In this document: one piece after another, positions 8,505 through 16,490 of the stretch
Layout: each line of letters starts with the position of its first letter
How positions within the stretch are numbered: the first letter of the stretch is position 1
Assembly (NCBI RefSeq): GCF_003841465.1
Contig: NZ_REFZ01000010.1
Span: 1 to 64,000 of the forward strand
Length of the DNA stretch: 64,000 nucleotides
Origin: Natrarchaeobius oligotrophus
Lineage (GTDB): Archaea > Halobacteriota > Halobacteria > Halobacteriales > Natrialbaceae
Reading direction: 5' to 3'
Program-made: the position numbers and the translations under genes
The notes under the pieces: model-generated
Databases searched by the model: none
Seen by the model: only the letters and a program-made list of their open reading frames with translations
Told to the model about the DNA's origin: nothing

Positions 8505-9215
8505 TCAGACCTGGATCTTCTCGTTCGGATCGACCTGGAGTCCACGATCGGTGAACTCGATCTTTCGGATGTCGCAGTCGATTTTCGTTCCCCGCATCTT
8601 GATGATCTGTATGCCCCTGGTCATCCCGCCGGACTCGAGGTAGTTGTGCATGAAGATGACTCCGTGTGCGAGGTAGTGGCCGTCGGTGTAGGATGTGGGA
8701 TCGGTCATCTCGGAGATCAGTAACACGGTGGCGTCGGCGCGCTTGAGCTTCGTCAGAAACTTGATGAGCGCGTCGAGGTCGTCCGAGAAGTAGTACTCGA
8801 GCAGCATCGTCGAGTCGATGACGAGCCGGTCGACGCCTTTCGATTCGACGAAGGCGACGAGCTGGTTGGCGAGATTCTCGACGCTCGAGGGAAACTCCCC
8901 GCTCGATCGCGACGAAGGGGCGAGAAGCCGCTGGGCTTCGCTCTCGAAGGCGTTCAGCACCTTCACGTGACCGGAGTTGACGGCCTGATCGAAGCCGAAC
9001 TCGTAGCCACCCATGTCGTCGACCAGTTCGGCTTCGGTTTCGTGTAAGGTCAGAAACAGCGTCGTCTCCCCGTCGATGGCGCCTTTCGTGACGAACTGCG
9101 AGCAGAACGTCGTCTTACCGCTTCCCGGCGGGCCGCTGATCACGTACAGCCGGTCTTTGAGGATACCGCCGTCGACCAGCGCGTCGAAGCCCGGTACACC
9201 CGTTGTGATTCGCAT
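8505..9215 (-). CDS. KaiC/RecA-superfamily ATPase of the che-arl island
   Basis: Protein of 236 residues with the KaiC/ArlH-type start TTGVPGFDALVDGG, Walker A GPPGSGKTT and Walker B RLVIDSTML. It ends with a short beta-rich domain (IKMRGTKIDCDIRKIEFTD). A family of this type in haloarchaea is often labelled HTR-like protein, although it has no transducer features. ATG 9215 is preferred over an upstream codon at 9269 because a minus-strand TATA box (9241-9249, ATATTTATC on the coding strand) lies 26-34 nt before it. It resembles ArlH in fold but is shorter and separate from the arlH gene near 26.5 kb. A regulatory ATPase acting on the motor or the arrays is a reasonable guess. Confidence 0.85.
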   Translation of the reverse strand: MRITTGVPGFDALVDGGILKDRLYVISGPPGSGKTTFCSQFVTKGAIDGETTLFLTLHETEAELVDDMGGYEFGFDQAVNSGHVKVLNAFESEAQRLLAPSSRSSGEFPSSVENLANQLVAFVESKGVDRLVIDSTMLLEYYFSDDLDALIKFLTKLKRADATVLLISEMTDPTSYTDGHYLAHGVIFMHNYLESGGMTRGIQIIKMRGTKIDCDIRKIEFTDRGLQVDPNEKIQV

Positions 9216-9296
9216 TACCCACAACCAGACCCGTCCCGGATAAATATATTCTGTATTCCTCTCTCGCAATCTAACCGTGGAAAATAGCGCCCTCGC

Positions 9297-12011
9297 TCAC
9301 CCGAGGTTCGCGATCAGAATTCCGTCAGCCCGGAGTACGACGCCGACGTCTCCGGATATCCCCTGGAAGATCTCCTCGTGAGCCGTGATGTCCTCGACGC
9401 CCGCGCCGACTTTGAACTGGCTGACGTTTGGCAACGCACCGAGCGCGCGCCGTTCGTCGGGATCGAGTTCGAGGTCTTCGAGGAGAACGGTGTCGTGGGC
9501 CGTCTGGCAGCGAACGCGCACCGTCGCCGCTCTCGGCAACTGGTTCTGGACGACCAGCGTTCCAGGCCCGATTCCGACCAGCCCCTTCAGCGCGGCGACG
9601 AGCGCGGGAACGTCGCCGTCTCTCGCGGCGACGGCGGCCGCGGTGAGATCCTGGCGTGCGGACGCTGCCGAGCGTTCCACGCCCGCTTTCACGGCCGCCG
9701 CGTCCGGCGGGAAGTTCTCCGGATCGTTACGGTACGCGAGGAGAACGAGCACGGAACCGGCGACGCCGAGGATGCCGAGGACGACCAGATACCACGGGAG
9801 GATCCCCTCCTCCTCGTCGTCGGCCGATTCCACTTCGGTCGGCTCGCCGTCCGTCGTCTCGTCGTCGGTTTCGGACGGATCGTCGTCAGTTTCGTCCGCG
9901 TCGTCCGGCTCGTCGTCCGCGTCCTCGACGCCAGCGACCGTCGTCGTCTCCGTCGCGTTGTCGGTGACGACGGCGAACTCGATGGTCTCGTCGGGGGCGT
10001 CCGCCGTCGCCGTGAGGGTTTGTGACTCCCACGGACCGAGCTCCAGCCTGTCGATGTGGACGACCTCGTCGCCGAGTAACAACTCGACGTACTGTTCGCC
10101 GGATTCGATCCCCGTGTTGTTGATCGTCGCCGAGAGATCCACCGTCGATTCCGACGATCGATCGGCGGAGAGCTCCGTGACGTCGAACCTGTCCGTGTCG
10201 TCTCGAACGGTCGCGTTCGCGACGTCCTCGTCGTCGTTGCTGATCACGGCCACTTCGACCTGGGGGACGTCCGCGGCCCAGGTTCGAAACGAGAACCGCT
10301 CGACCGTTCGCTCGCCCGGCTCGAGCGAGACGGTGCTGTTGTCCCGGACGTGCCGGTCCGTCCTGTCGGGATCGTCGACGCCCCGGTCGATCCGCAGCCG
10401 CACGTCCTGTTCGCCGGCGATGTCGCCCGTGTTCTCGATCGCCGCGGTGACGACCAGCCGGTCGGTAACGTTCACCGGCTCCACGACGTTCTGGATGTCC
10501 ACCGCGAAGCCGCTTCCGGCGACGAGCGGCCGCGCGGTGTCGCCTTCGCCGGGACTGCGCAGCTCGACGTCGACCCGCGGCGCGTCGCCCTGTTCCGTCT
10601 GGTACGTAAACTCCTCTTCGACCCACTCGTCGCCGTCCAGTTCGACGGTCTTCTCGTCCGCGAGCTCGCCGTCGACGTACAGCTGGATGGGGTGTTCCTG
10701 CGGACTGTCCGGGATGACGCCGGTGTATCCGATCTCGCCGGTGATGACGAGCTCGTCGCCTTCGTCCGGGTAGTTTCTGTCGACGATCGCCGCCGTGACG
10801 CTCTCGTTGAAGGAGGCTTCGCCGATCACGTCGACGTTCGCGCTCGCGGTATTGTCCCCGTCCTGACTGATGAGTTCGACCGAGACGCCGGGCGAGTCGT
10901 CCTCGCTCGTCTGGTAGGTGAACGTCTCGGTCGTGCGCTCGCCGGGACCCAGCGTCACCGGCTCCGTCGTGACGTACTCGCCGTCGACGCGGAACTCGAT
11001 TAGCACGTCCTGTTCACCCTGCGGATAGTTCCCTCGTCGTTCGATCTCCGCGGTGACCTCGAGTTCGTCGCCGGCTGCTGGCGCGAGCTCGTCGGCGTTG
11101 ACGATCGAGACGACCGTCTCCGACTCGTGGATCGTCACGTCCGCCGTATCGACGCCGCTTCCCGGCGGATGGTAGTTCGTATCGGCGGTTACTTCGACGG
11201 ACTCCGCGCTCCGATCGCCCTTCGACGTCTCGTACTCGAACTCGATCGTCGTCGTCTCTCCCCTCTCGAGGGCGACGTCCTCGTCGATCGTCTCGATCAC
11301 GCCGCCGGATTCGTCGAACAGCTCGAACGTAACGTCTTCCGACTCGGTCCCGTATCCGTCGTTCGTGATCTCGACGGGAACCGTGAGCGTTTCGCCCTCG
11401 CCGACGGACTCGATCTCTCCGTCCAGGATCGTGACGTTGAAGTACGCCTCGTCGTACTCCTCGAAGACGATCCGATCGCCGGTGTTCTCGACGACCGCGT
11501 CCGATCCGCCCTCGCTCGTTTCGACGTAGCCGTCGCCGTTCACCTCGAGCGTATCGTTGACGACGCCGTCGGCGGTGACGACGAGGTTCGGATCGCCGGA
11601 AATCGTCTGGATCGTGTTGTTCTCGACGACGACTGCCTGCCCGCTTTCCGTTTCGATCCGCCCGTCCTCGTTTACGACGAGCGCCTCGTCTCCGCTCGTC
11701 CCCTCGACGCTGACGTTCGGGTTCGGGGGTACCTCGTCGGCGGCGCTCTCGGTGACGACGTAATCGTCGGCGAACCGAACGACGACGTACTCGTCTTCGT
11801 GGTCGTCCCCGGCGCTCGCGACGGTCGGTGCGACGACGACCAGTGCCGAGACGAGCACCAGCGCGACGAGACACGCCACCGCGAGTCGGCGACGGCTCTT
11901 CCCGGCCGTCGTCGTGCGCTTCGTCCGCCGTCGGCTCGACGCTCGGACGCACACGGAACGTGCACTCGAGCGCTCACCGCTCGGTTCCGGATTGGCCGTC
12001 GAACTCAGCAT
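9297..12011 (-). CDS. Large surface-anchored CARDB-repeat membrane protein
   Basis: Protein of 904 residues. An Arg-rich N-terminus is followed by a hydrophobic signal sequence (LAVACLVALVLVSALVVVAPTVASA). The exported part has an N-terminal beta domain and about five CARDB/Ig-like repeats of ~110 residues, each with an N-x-G motif, a central xVxLxPGERTxExFTYxT-like strand pair and a closing VELxS. An acidic Asp/Glu/Thr stalk leads to one transmembrane helix (GILPWYLVVLGILGVAGSVL). The C-terminus is a ~140-residue cytoplasmic domain ending GVVLRADGILIANLG. The frame stays open to 13079, but the start at ATG 12011 fits the signal sequence; minus-strand TATA-like sequence at 12112-12124 implies a ~80-nt leader. 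Function is unknown; its place in the motility island suggests a cell-wall or stator-anchoring role. Confidence 0.85.
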   Translation of the reverse strand: MLSSTANPEPSGERSSARSVCVRASSRRRTKRTTTAGKSRRRLAVACLVALVLVSALVVVAPTVASAGDDHEDEYVVVRFADDYVVTESAADEVPPNPNVSVEGTSGDEALVVNEDGRIETESGQAVVVENNTIQTISGDPNLVVTADGVVNDTLEVNGDGYVETSEGGSDAVVENTGDRIVFEEYDEAYFNVTILDGEIESVGEGETLTVPVEITNDGYGTESEDVTFELFDESGGVIETIDEDVALERGETTTIEFEYETSKGDRSAESVEVTADTNYHPPGSGVDTADVTIHESETVVSIVNADELAPAAGDELEVTAEIERRGNYPQGEQDVLIEFRVDGEYVTTEPVTLGPGERTTETFTYQTSEDDSPGVSVELISQDGDNTASANVDVIGEASFNESVTAAIVDRNYPDEGDELVITGEIGYTGVIPDSPQEHPIQLYVDGELADEKTVELDGDEWVEEEFTYQTEQGDAPRVDVELRSPGEGDTARPLVAGSGFAVDIQNVVEPVNVTDRLVVTAAIENTGDIAGEQDVRLRIDRGVDDPDRTDRHVRDNSTVSLEPGERTVERFSFRTWAADVPQVEVAVISNDDEDVANATVRDDTDRFDVTELSADRSSESTVDLSATINNTGIESGEQYVELLLGDEVVHIDRLELGPWESQTLTATADAPDETIEFAVVTDNATETTTVAGVEDADDEPDDADETDDDPSETDDETTDGEPTEVESADDEEEGILPWYLVVLGILGVAGSVLVLLAYRNDPENFPPDAAAVKAGVERSAASARQDLTAAAVAARDGDVPALVAALKGLVGIGPGTLVVQNQLPRAATVRVRCQTAHDTVLLEDLELDPDERRALGALPNVSQFKVGAGVEDITAHEEIFQGISGDVGVVLRADGILIANLG

Positions 12012-12236
12012 CGCACGCTCACCAGTCGCGTCGAGTCGGGGTGCCGTGGTTGCTCCGTCATGGTCTCGTGCATTCCGCCGATCGAGTCCTGTTGTCGCCC
12101 AGTTAGTAATCCACTTATATGATATTGCCGGCCCGTACGGGAACGATCGGCACACGCGTCCCGGTTCGACGGACGGTCGACGTCGATCGAGACGGCCGAC
12201 GCGTTTTTCACCTACTGGTGCGACGCCTTCAATAAG

Positions 12237-12932
12237 ATGCCAGAGCGTTCCGAGTATTCGACCGACGACCGCCGTGCTCGAGTTCCCACAACTCGTTCTC
12301 GAGCTCCGTCGGAACCCGAGGGTACGAACCGCACGTTCGCGACGAGTCGCCGGCGAGCGCTCGCCGCCGTCGGCGGCGTCTCGCTCGGGCTGACGGCGGG
12401 CTGTCTCGATTCGGTCCAGAGCATCGGCGGCAGTCGAACCGCGATCGAGCCGGAAGATCCCGGCGACGAACGGAACGCGACGCCGAGCGAGTTCTACTTC
12501 TTCCTCGAGGAAAACGGCATCACGGTCGACGAACTCTACCACGACACCGAAGACGACGATCTGATCCTGTTCTACGAGTCCGACGCGGAAACCCGCGACG
12601 AGTCCGAAGACGAGATCGCGCTGATCTACGTGGTCTTTCGCGATGCCCTCGTCGCTCGCGGCGCGGACGTCCAGTACCTCTACACCGAAGTTCTCGATCG
12701 ATTCGAGGGACAGGTCGAAGGCTGGGCGGTTAACTCCGAGTGGGCACAACAGGAGGTCGACGGGGAGATCAGCACGCTCGACGTCTGGAACGCGATCCTT
12801 CGGACGAAAGTCTACGAGGAGGGCGAGAATCCGTATCTGCCGAACAGCAGCGACGAGACAGACGATTCGGCGGCCGAAACCGGAGCCGACGACGATCCCA
12901 TGAATGGTGACCAATCGACCGACGACGAGTGA
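12237..12932 (+). CDS. Small Tat-exported lipoprotein, function unknown
   Basis: Protein of 231 residues. After ~38 polar residues comes a twin-arginine signal (SRRRALAAVGGVSLGL) and a lipobox ending TAGC, so the mature protein is expected to be a lipid-anchored extracellular protein. The mature domain (~65-205) is acidic and mixed alpha/beta: FYFFLEENGITVDELYHD, IALIYVVFRDALVARGADVQYLY, then VDGEISTLDVWNAILRTKVY. The last ~25 residues are an acidic tail. The start ATG 12237 has no good Shine-Dalgarno. It is transcribed away from the CARDB protein gene, with 225 bp between them. I do not recognise the domain. Confidence 0.85.
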   Translation: MPERSEYSTDDRRARVPTTRSRAPSEPEGTNRTFATSRRRALAAVGGVSLGLTAGCLDSVQSIGGSRTAIEPEDPGDERNATPSEFYFFLEENGITVDELYHDTEDDDLILFYESDAETRDESEDEIALIYVVFRDALVARGADVQYLYTEVLDRFEGQVEGWAVNSEWAQQEVDGEISTLDVWNAILRTKVYEEGENPYLPNSSDETDDSAAETGADDDPMNGDQSTDDE

Positions 12933-13032
12933 CGTGAATGAGGTTTTCGAATCCAGTTCCTCGGACCGATCGCCGTCGTACCGACGGGGCCGGAACGGGA
13001 ACTTTGAATATTCGCAGGCGAAACACGTAGCC

Positions 13033-13071
13033 ATGCATTCAACGGTGTGGCTTCCCGTCCCGGATAGGTGA
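13033..13071 (+). CDS. Putative 12-codon leaderless mini-cistron ahead of the HEAT-repeat gene
   Basis: A possible ATG-to-TGA frame (MHSTVWLPVPDR) begins 30 nt after a weak TATA-like TTTGAATA (13003-13010), where a leaderless transcript would start. Its stop overlaps a Shine-Dalgarno-like GGTGAT (13067-13072) that lies 9 nt before the ATG of the HEAT-repeat gene at 13082. The arrangement could couple translation of the downstream gene to the mini-cistron. This is inferred from spacing alone; a plain 5' leader would explain the same sequence. Confidence 0.35.
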   Translation: MHSTVWLPVPDR

Positions 13072-13081
13072 TCTCCCACGG

Positions 13082-14341
13082 ATGACGCTATTTGAACTCG
13101 AGCGAAACGCCGACTTCGATCAGCTCATCACGATCCTCGAGGAGAGTTCGAACCCGGACATCCGAAAGCGATCGGCGGAGATCCTCGGAAGTCTCGAGTC
13201 GGAGACGGGCGAACGGAATACGCCGCGGGAGGAGGTGATCGACGTGCTCGTCGCCGCCGCGAAAGACGACGAGGACGAGGGTGTCCGCGCCGGCGCGATC
13301 GACGCGCTGGACCAGTACGGACAGGACGCCCTCGAGCAGTTCATCGGCGAGATTTCGGGTCACGACATCGACGACGTCGCCCAGTGGAAAAAGGCGGAGA
13401 TCCTCGCAAAGGGGCTGAACGCCGACCTGCCCGAACTCCGCATGGCGGCGGCGACCGGACTCGGTCGAATCGGCGAGGACAACGTGGTCAACGCCCTCGT
13501 CGATCGACTCTCCGATCCCGATCCGCGGGTACGGATGCGCGTTTCGCGTGCGCTCGCACGTATTGGTTCCACCGAGTGCGTCCCGGCGCTGGCTCGTCGA
13601 TTACACGAAGACCAGTACGACGTTCGAATCGAGGTCGCGTACGCGCTCGCGGACATCGGGACCGAAAACGCACTTCGGGAGCTCGTCGACGTCGCGAACG
13701 ACGACGACGAGGTGTTGCGACGCATCGCCGTCGACGCGCTCGGCAGACTGGGTAGCGTGGAGGCGGTCGAAATCCTCGCCACCGCGTTGAGCGACGATTC
13801 GGACGTCGTCCGGCGAACGGCGATGTTCTCGCTCGTCCAGTTGCTCTCGCAGGCTCCCTCCGGCGCGAGCCACCAGGTTCGCGAGAAGATCGTCGGCGAA
13901 CTCGAGGAAGCCAACGAGCGCGAGGCCGTCCAGCCGTTGATCGAGATTCTGGATCGGAGCACGGAGACGGCACAGCGTCGAAACGCGGCCTGGTTGCTGG
14001 GCCGGATCGCCGACGAGGAGTACGTTCGCGACGCCCAGGACGCGCTGATCGAGACGCTCGGCGACGACGACGAGATGACCTCGAAGTTCGCCGCCACGAG
14101 CCTCGCGTTGCTCGCGGGTGACGGACTCGAACAGCGGCTGTTGGAGCTGGTCGAAAGCGACAGAGACGAGGAGATGCGCGTCAAGGCGCTGTTCGTACTC
14201 GGCAAGATCGGCGGCGACAGGTCCCGAAAGAAGCTGTCGTCGTTCGTCGAGCGAACCGACAGCGATCGGTTGCGAAAACGCGGGTTCTCGGCGCTGTCGA
14301 AGCTTGGCGGCGTCGGAATGCCGAGTGGTGATATTCCATGA
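13082..14341 (+). CDS. HEAT-repeat protein of the che-arl island
   Basis: Protein of 419 residues made almost wholly of HEAT/PBS-lyase-type helical repeats of ~31 residues, for example DPDPRVRMRVSRALARIGS, DDDEVLRRIAVDALGRLGS and SDDSDVVRRTAMFSLVQLL. Such repeats form curved protein-binding scaffolds. Its stop overlaps the cheF start (ATGA at 14338-14341). In Halobacterium salinarum a HEAT-repeat protein is encoded beside the CheF genes and was found with Che and archaellum proteins in interaction work, so this is its likely counterpart. Role: scaffold or adaptor between Che proteins and the motor. Confidence 0.92.
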   Translation: MTLFELERNADFDQLITILEESSNPDIRKRSAEILGSLESETGERNTPREEVIDVLVAAAKDDEDEGVRAGAIDALDQYGQDALEQFIGEISGHDIDDVAQWKKAEILAKGLNADLPELRMAAATGLGRIGEDNVVNALVDRLSDPDPRVRMRVSRALARIGSTECVPALARRLHEDQYDVRIEVAYALADIGTENALRELVDVANDDDEVLRRIAVDALGRLGSVEAVEILATALSDDSDVVRRTAMFSLVQLLSQAPSGASHQVREKIVGELEEANEREAVQPLIEILDRSTETAQRRNAAWLLGRIADEEYVRDAQDALIETLGDDDEMTSKFAATSLALLAGDGLEQRLLELVESDRDEEMRVKALFVLGKIGGDRSRKKLSSFVERTDSDRLRKRGFSALSKLGGVGMPSGDIP

Positions 14342-15201
14342 GCAAGTCGGAACAGAAACTCGCGGACGTCACCGGCAAGTTCACGCAAGTCGTCCGCGAC
14401 GGACGAAAGCTGTCGGATACGAACTGGTCGAACGGCCGAATCGTCCTCTCGAACAAGCGACTGGTCATCGTCGGCAACGAGGGAAAAGAGACGATCCCCC
14501 TCTCTAAGATCCAGTCGATCCGCGGACGGTACGACGTCAACCAGACGATCGCGAAGGTCTCGAACTACATCAGCATCAACTACGGACCGAACGTCCACCT
14601 CGTGTCGATGGAGGAGGTCGACGCGTTCGAACTGCAGATGCAAAAGGCCATCCTGGACGGCGAGATCGTCCTGATCAAGCACCCGGCGGTCAAAGGCGGC
14701 GTCGTTCAGGACACGTCTTGGTGCAAGGCCCGAACTAAGATCGATACGGGCGTCGCCAACTTCGCGGTCGAGAACGGCACGTTCGTCCAGATCGAAGTCG
14801 ACGACGTCGGAACCGTCGAGAGCGACGAGCGGACGGTCCGATCGAACGAACGACCCGTCATCGAAGCCGAACACACCGAAGACGGCTCGAGCGTCCAGAC
14901 GTACATCTCGGGATCGTCCCAGAACTGTGCGATCCTGAAGTCGGTGCTCGATCGCGGCGCCGAAAAGAACGCCTCGCAGATCGACCTCTCGGGCAAGGAA
15001 GAGGAGGTGCTGATGGCGATCTACTCCGGCGTCTCACCGTTCGAGGTCCCGGAGTTTCTCGACATCGATACGGACGAAGTCGAGGAAATTTACGAGCGGC
15101 TCATCGAACTGGACGTCCTCGAGGAGGTCCGCGTTCGTCGCGAGGTCGCGTTGAAACCCCGCGGGCGAAACATCGCGAGCGAAGCGATGAACAGCAAGTG
15201 A
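14338..15201 (+). CDS. cheF: CheF, adaptor between CheY and the archaellum
   Basis: Protein of 287 residues of the archaea-specific CheF family (DUF439). In H. salinarum and Haloferax, CheF binds phosphorylated CheY and the archaellum motor and is required for switching. The N-terminal ~105 residues look like a PH-type fold (WSNGRIVLSNKRLVIVG, then IPLSKIQSIRGRYDVNQTI). The middle is beta-rich. The C-terminus has a helix-turn-helix-like segment (LSGKEEEVLMAIYSGVSPFEVPEF) and ends VRREVALKPRGRNIASEA. It is translationally coupled to the HEAT-repeat gene. Confidence 0.95.
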   Translation: MSKSEQKLADVTGKFTQVVRDGRKLSDTNWSNGRIVLSNKRLVIVGNEGKETIPLSKIQSIRGRYDVNQTIAKVSNYISINYGPNVHLVSMEEVDAFELQMQKAILDGEIVLIKHPAVKGGVVQDTSWCKARTKIDTGVANFAVENGTFVQIEVDDVGTVESDERTVRSNERPVIEAEHTEDGSSVQTYISGSSQNCAILKSVLDRGAEKNASQIDLSGKEEEVLMAIYSGVSPFEVPEFLDIDTDEVEEIYERLIELDVLEEVRVRREVALKPRGRNIASEAMNSK

Positions 15202-15249
15202 GCGCGAAGAATCGGCGGAAAACGAAACACGAGCGGGCCCGCTCGCGGA

Positions 15250-15444
15250 TCAATCGCTTTTGAGATAGCTCACGTCGCGCTCGAGTTCGTACCCCTTTGG
15301 CACCCCCACGTTCTCGAGGCAGTCGTCACAGAGTGGCTTGGCGTACGTCCGGTTGTTGCTCTTGCCCAGAATGTTCGCGTCGTCCAGAGAGATCACCTCT
15401 TCGCAGCGGCTACACTCGATCTTGTCGCCGTCGACGATGTTCAT
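15250..15444 (-). CDS. Small double-CxxC zinc-ribbon protein
   Basis: A 64-residue protein with two zinc knuckles, CSRC at residues 11-14 and CDDC at 39-42, a typical spacing for one bound zinc ion. It ends GYELERDVSYLKSD. Start ATG 15444 is the first in-frame ATG that leaves both knuckles intact; the frame remains open further upstream, but that part is antisense-like. It converges with cheF, with 48 bp between the stops. No function can be given; protein or nucleic-acid binding is possible. Confidence 0.8.
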   Translation of the reverse strand: MNIVDGDKIECSRCEEVISLDDANILGKSNNRTYAKPLCDDCLENVGVPKGYELERDVSYLKSD

Positions 15445-15530
15445 GTCGCGATTATCGACGAGAGCTCGAATAAGTGTCCCGGCCGAGGGTTCGCACGGAC
15501 CACGGTCGAGTCGGCCTCGTTCGGCGCGCG

Positions 15531-15809
15531 TCACTCCGCGTACAGGCTCAGAATCACCGCGACGAACCCAAGCGTCGTCACGAAGTAGTTGACGGTCAGG
15601 AGCTGACGCGGGTTCTGGAAGTCGTTGACGAACGCGCTGATCGTCGTCGCCGTCGCGGCCGCGACGATCAGCGTAAAGCCGACCGATAGGTAGATCATCG
15701 ACCGACGTTCCGTCTCCGCGTACGCCTGGACGGCCATCCCCGCCATCACCAGCCCGGAGGCGATCAGCGACGCGCTGAAGACGACGTACAGAATTTCGAC
15801 GAGGTACAT
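15531..15809 (-). CDS. Three-helix membrane protein paired with a winged-helix regulator
   Basis: A 92-residue membrane protein with three hydrophobic segments: LVEILYVVFSASLIASGLVMAGMAV, MIYLSVGFTLIVAAATATTI and LLTVNYFVTTLGFVAVILSLYA. Its ATG overlaps the stop of the upstream winged-helix gene by one base (TGATG on the minus strand at 15811-15807). Haloarchaea often pair such small membrane proteins with ArsR-like regulators, which suggests that the membrane protein controls or tethers the regulator. That role is inference. Confidence 0.85.
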   Translation of the reverse strand: MYLVEILYVVFSASLIASGLVMAGMAVQAYAETERRSMIYLSVGFTLIVAAATATTISAFVNDFQNPRQLLTVNYFVTTLGFVAVILSLYAE

Positions 15810-16168
15810 CAGTCGTCACCACCGATGCCGCGACCGAGGTCCTCCCAGACGCTCGTCAGGCGCTGGCTGGCGACGTCGGGTTCTTTCGATTCGATCTCGA
15901 GTTCGTCCTCCTCGAATCGGATCACGATCTCCTCGACGTTGCGCCGGTACAGCGTCTGGCTCCGTCCGGGCTCGCCGAACTCCCTGTCGTCTTCGTCGTC
16001 CTCGAGCAGGCCGAGTTCGGTGAGCACCTCGACCCGCCGGTAGCTCGTCGTGACGGGAATATCGAGCTCGTCGCTCAGCTCCTGGGCGGATTTTGGTTCG
16101 TGCGCCGACCGAAGAATGTCCGGGCTGTACTTCTTGCCCAGACTTCCCAGCACTTCGGTGGGATCCAT
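15809..16168 (-). CDS. Winged-helix (ArsR-like) transcriptional regulator upstream of the archaellins
   Basis: A 119-residue DNA-binding protein. Residues ~1-70 form a winged helix: LGSLGKKYSPDILRSA, then the recognition region SAQELSDELDIPVTTSYRRV and the wing LTELGLLEDDEDDREFG. An acidic C-terminal segment follows. ATG 16168 is chosen over an in-frame ATG at 16213 because a TATA-like element on the minus strand (about 16190-16199) is correctly placed for a leaderless transcript. It is divergent from the archaellin genes, 322 bp away, and cotranscribed with a three-helix membrane protein. Control of the archaellin promoter is plausible but not shown. Confidence 0.9.
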   Translation of the reverse strand: MDPTEVLGSLGKKYSPDILRSAHEPKSAQELSDELDIPVTTSYRRVEVLTELGLLEDDEDDREFGEPGRSQTLYRRNVEEIVIRFEEDELEIESKEPDVASQRLTSVWEDLGRGIGGDD

Positions 16169-16490
16169 GTGCGGCTGATACAGACCCCGTCCACTAAACC
16201 GTACTGACCACATGACAGGTCGCGTACGTCATTTTCATCGCTGAAAACGACACTCGAGAGCCCCTTCAAACGCGATTTTCTTCCGCTTCCGGAACCGTCT
16301 GACGCGTGGCGTTCGCTCGTCAGACGCTGCCGTCGTTCGTCCGGGATCGTTCCGGACCAGTCGACGGTAGGATTATCCACATTTCGCCGTGATGTCGTTC
16401 CCACACTTGAAAATATTGGCTCAGGTTTAATAACGGTCCATTTAGAGTATGGGGTAGCGCCCGTCTCAGGCGGGTGTTTACCCCCTACAT
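16169..16490. promoter_or_regulatory. Divergent regulatory region between the winged-helix gene and the archaellins
   Basis: Gene-free 322 bp. The left end carries the TATA-like element for the winged-helix gene. The right end carries candidate archaellin TATA boxes, TTTAATAA (16426-16433) and TTTAGAGT (16441-16448), and a hairpin in the 5' leader. The AT-rich core around 16405-16448 stands out against the GC-rich surroundings. Confidence 0.6.
16451..16484 (+). promoter_or_regulatory. Hairpin in the archaellin mRNA leader
   Basis: A 13-base-pair stem with one bulged T and a 7-nt loop. The 5' arm is GGGGTAGCGCCCG (16451-16463), the loop TCTCAGG, and the 3' arm 16471-16484, pairing back to CCCC with two G-T wobbles. 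If TATA TTTAATAA (16426-16433) is used, transcription would start close to the stem, so the mRNA would begin with a structured 5' end. The archaellin ATG follows 6 nt after the stem and no Shine-Dalgarno is visible. Confidence 0.55.

Noticed and set aside
12012-13079. A 1260-residue open frame extending the CARDB protein upstream to 13079.
   Set aside because: The extra part lies antisense to the lipoprotein gene and has antisense-like composition; the signal sequence begins at the internal ATG 12011.
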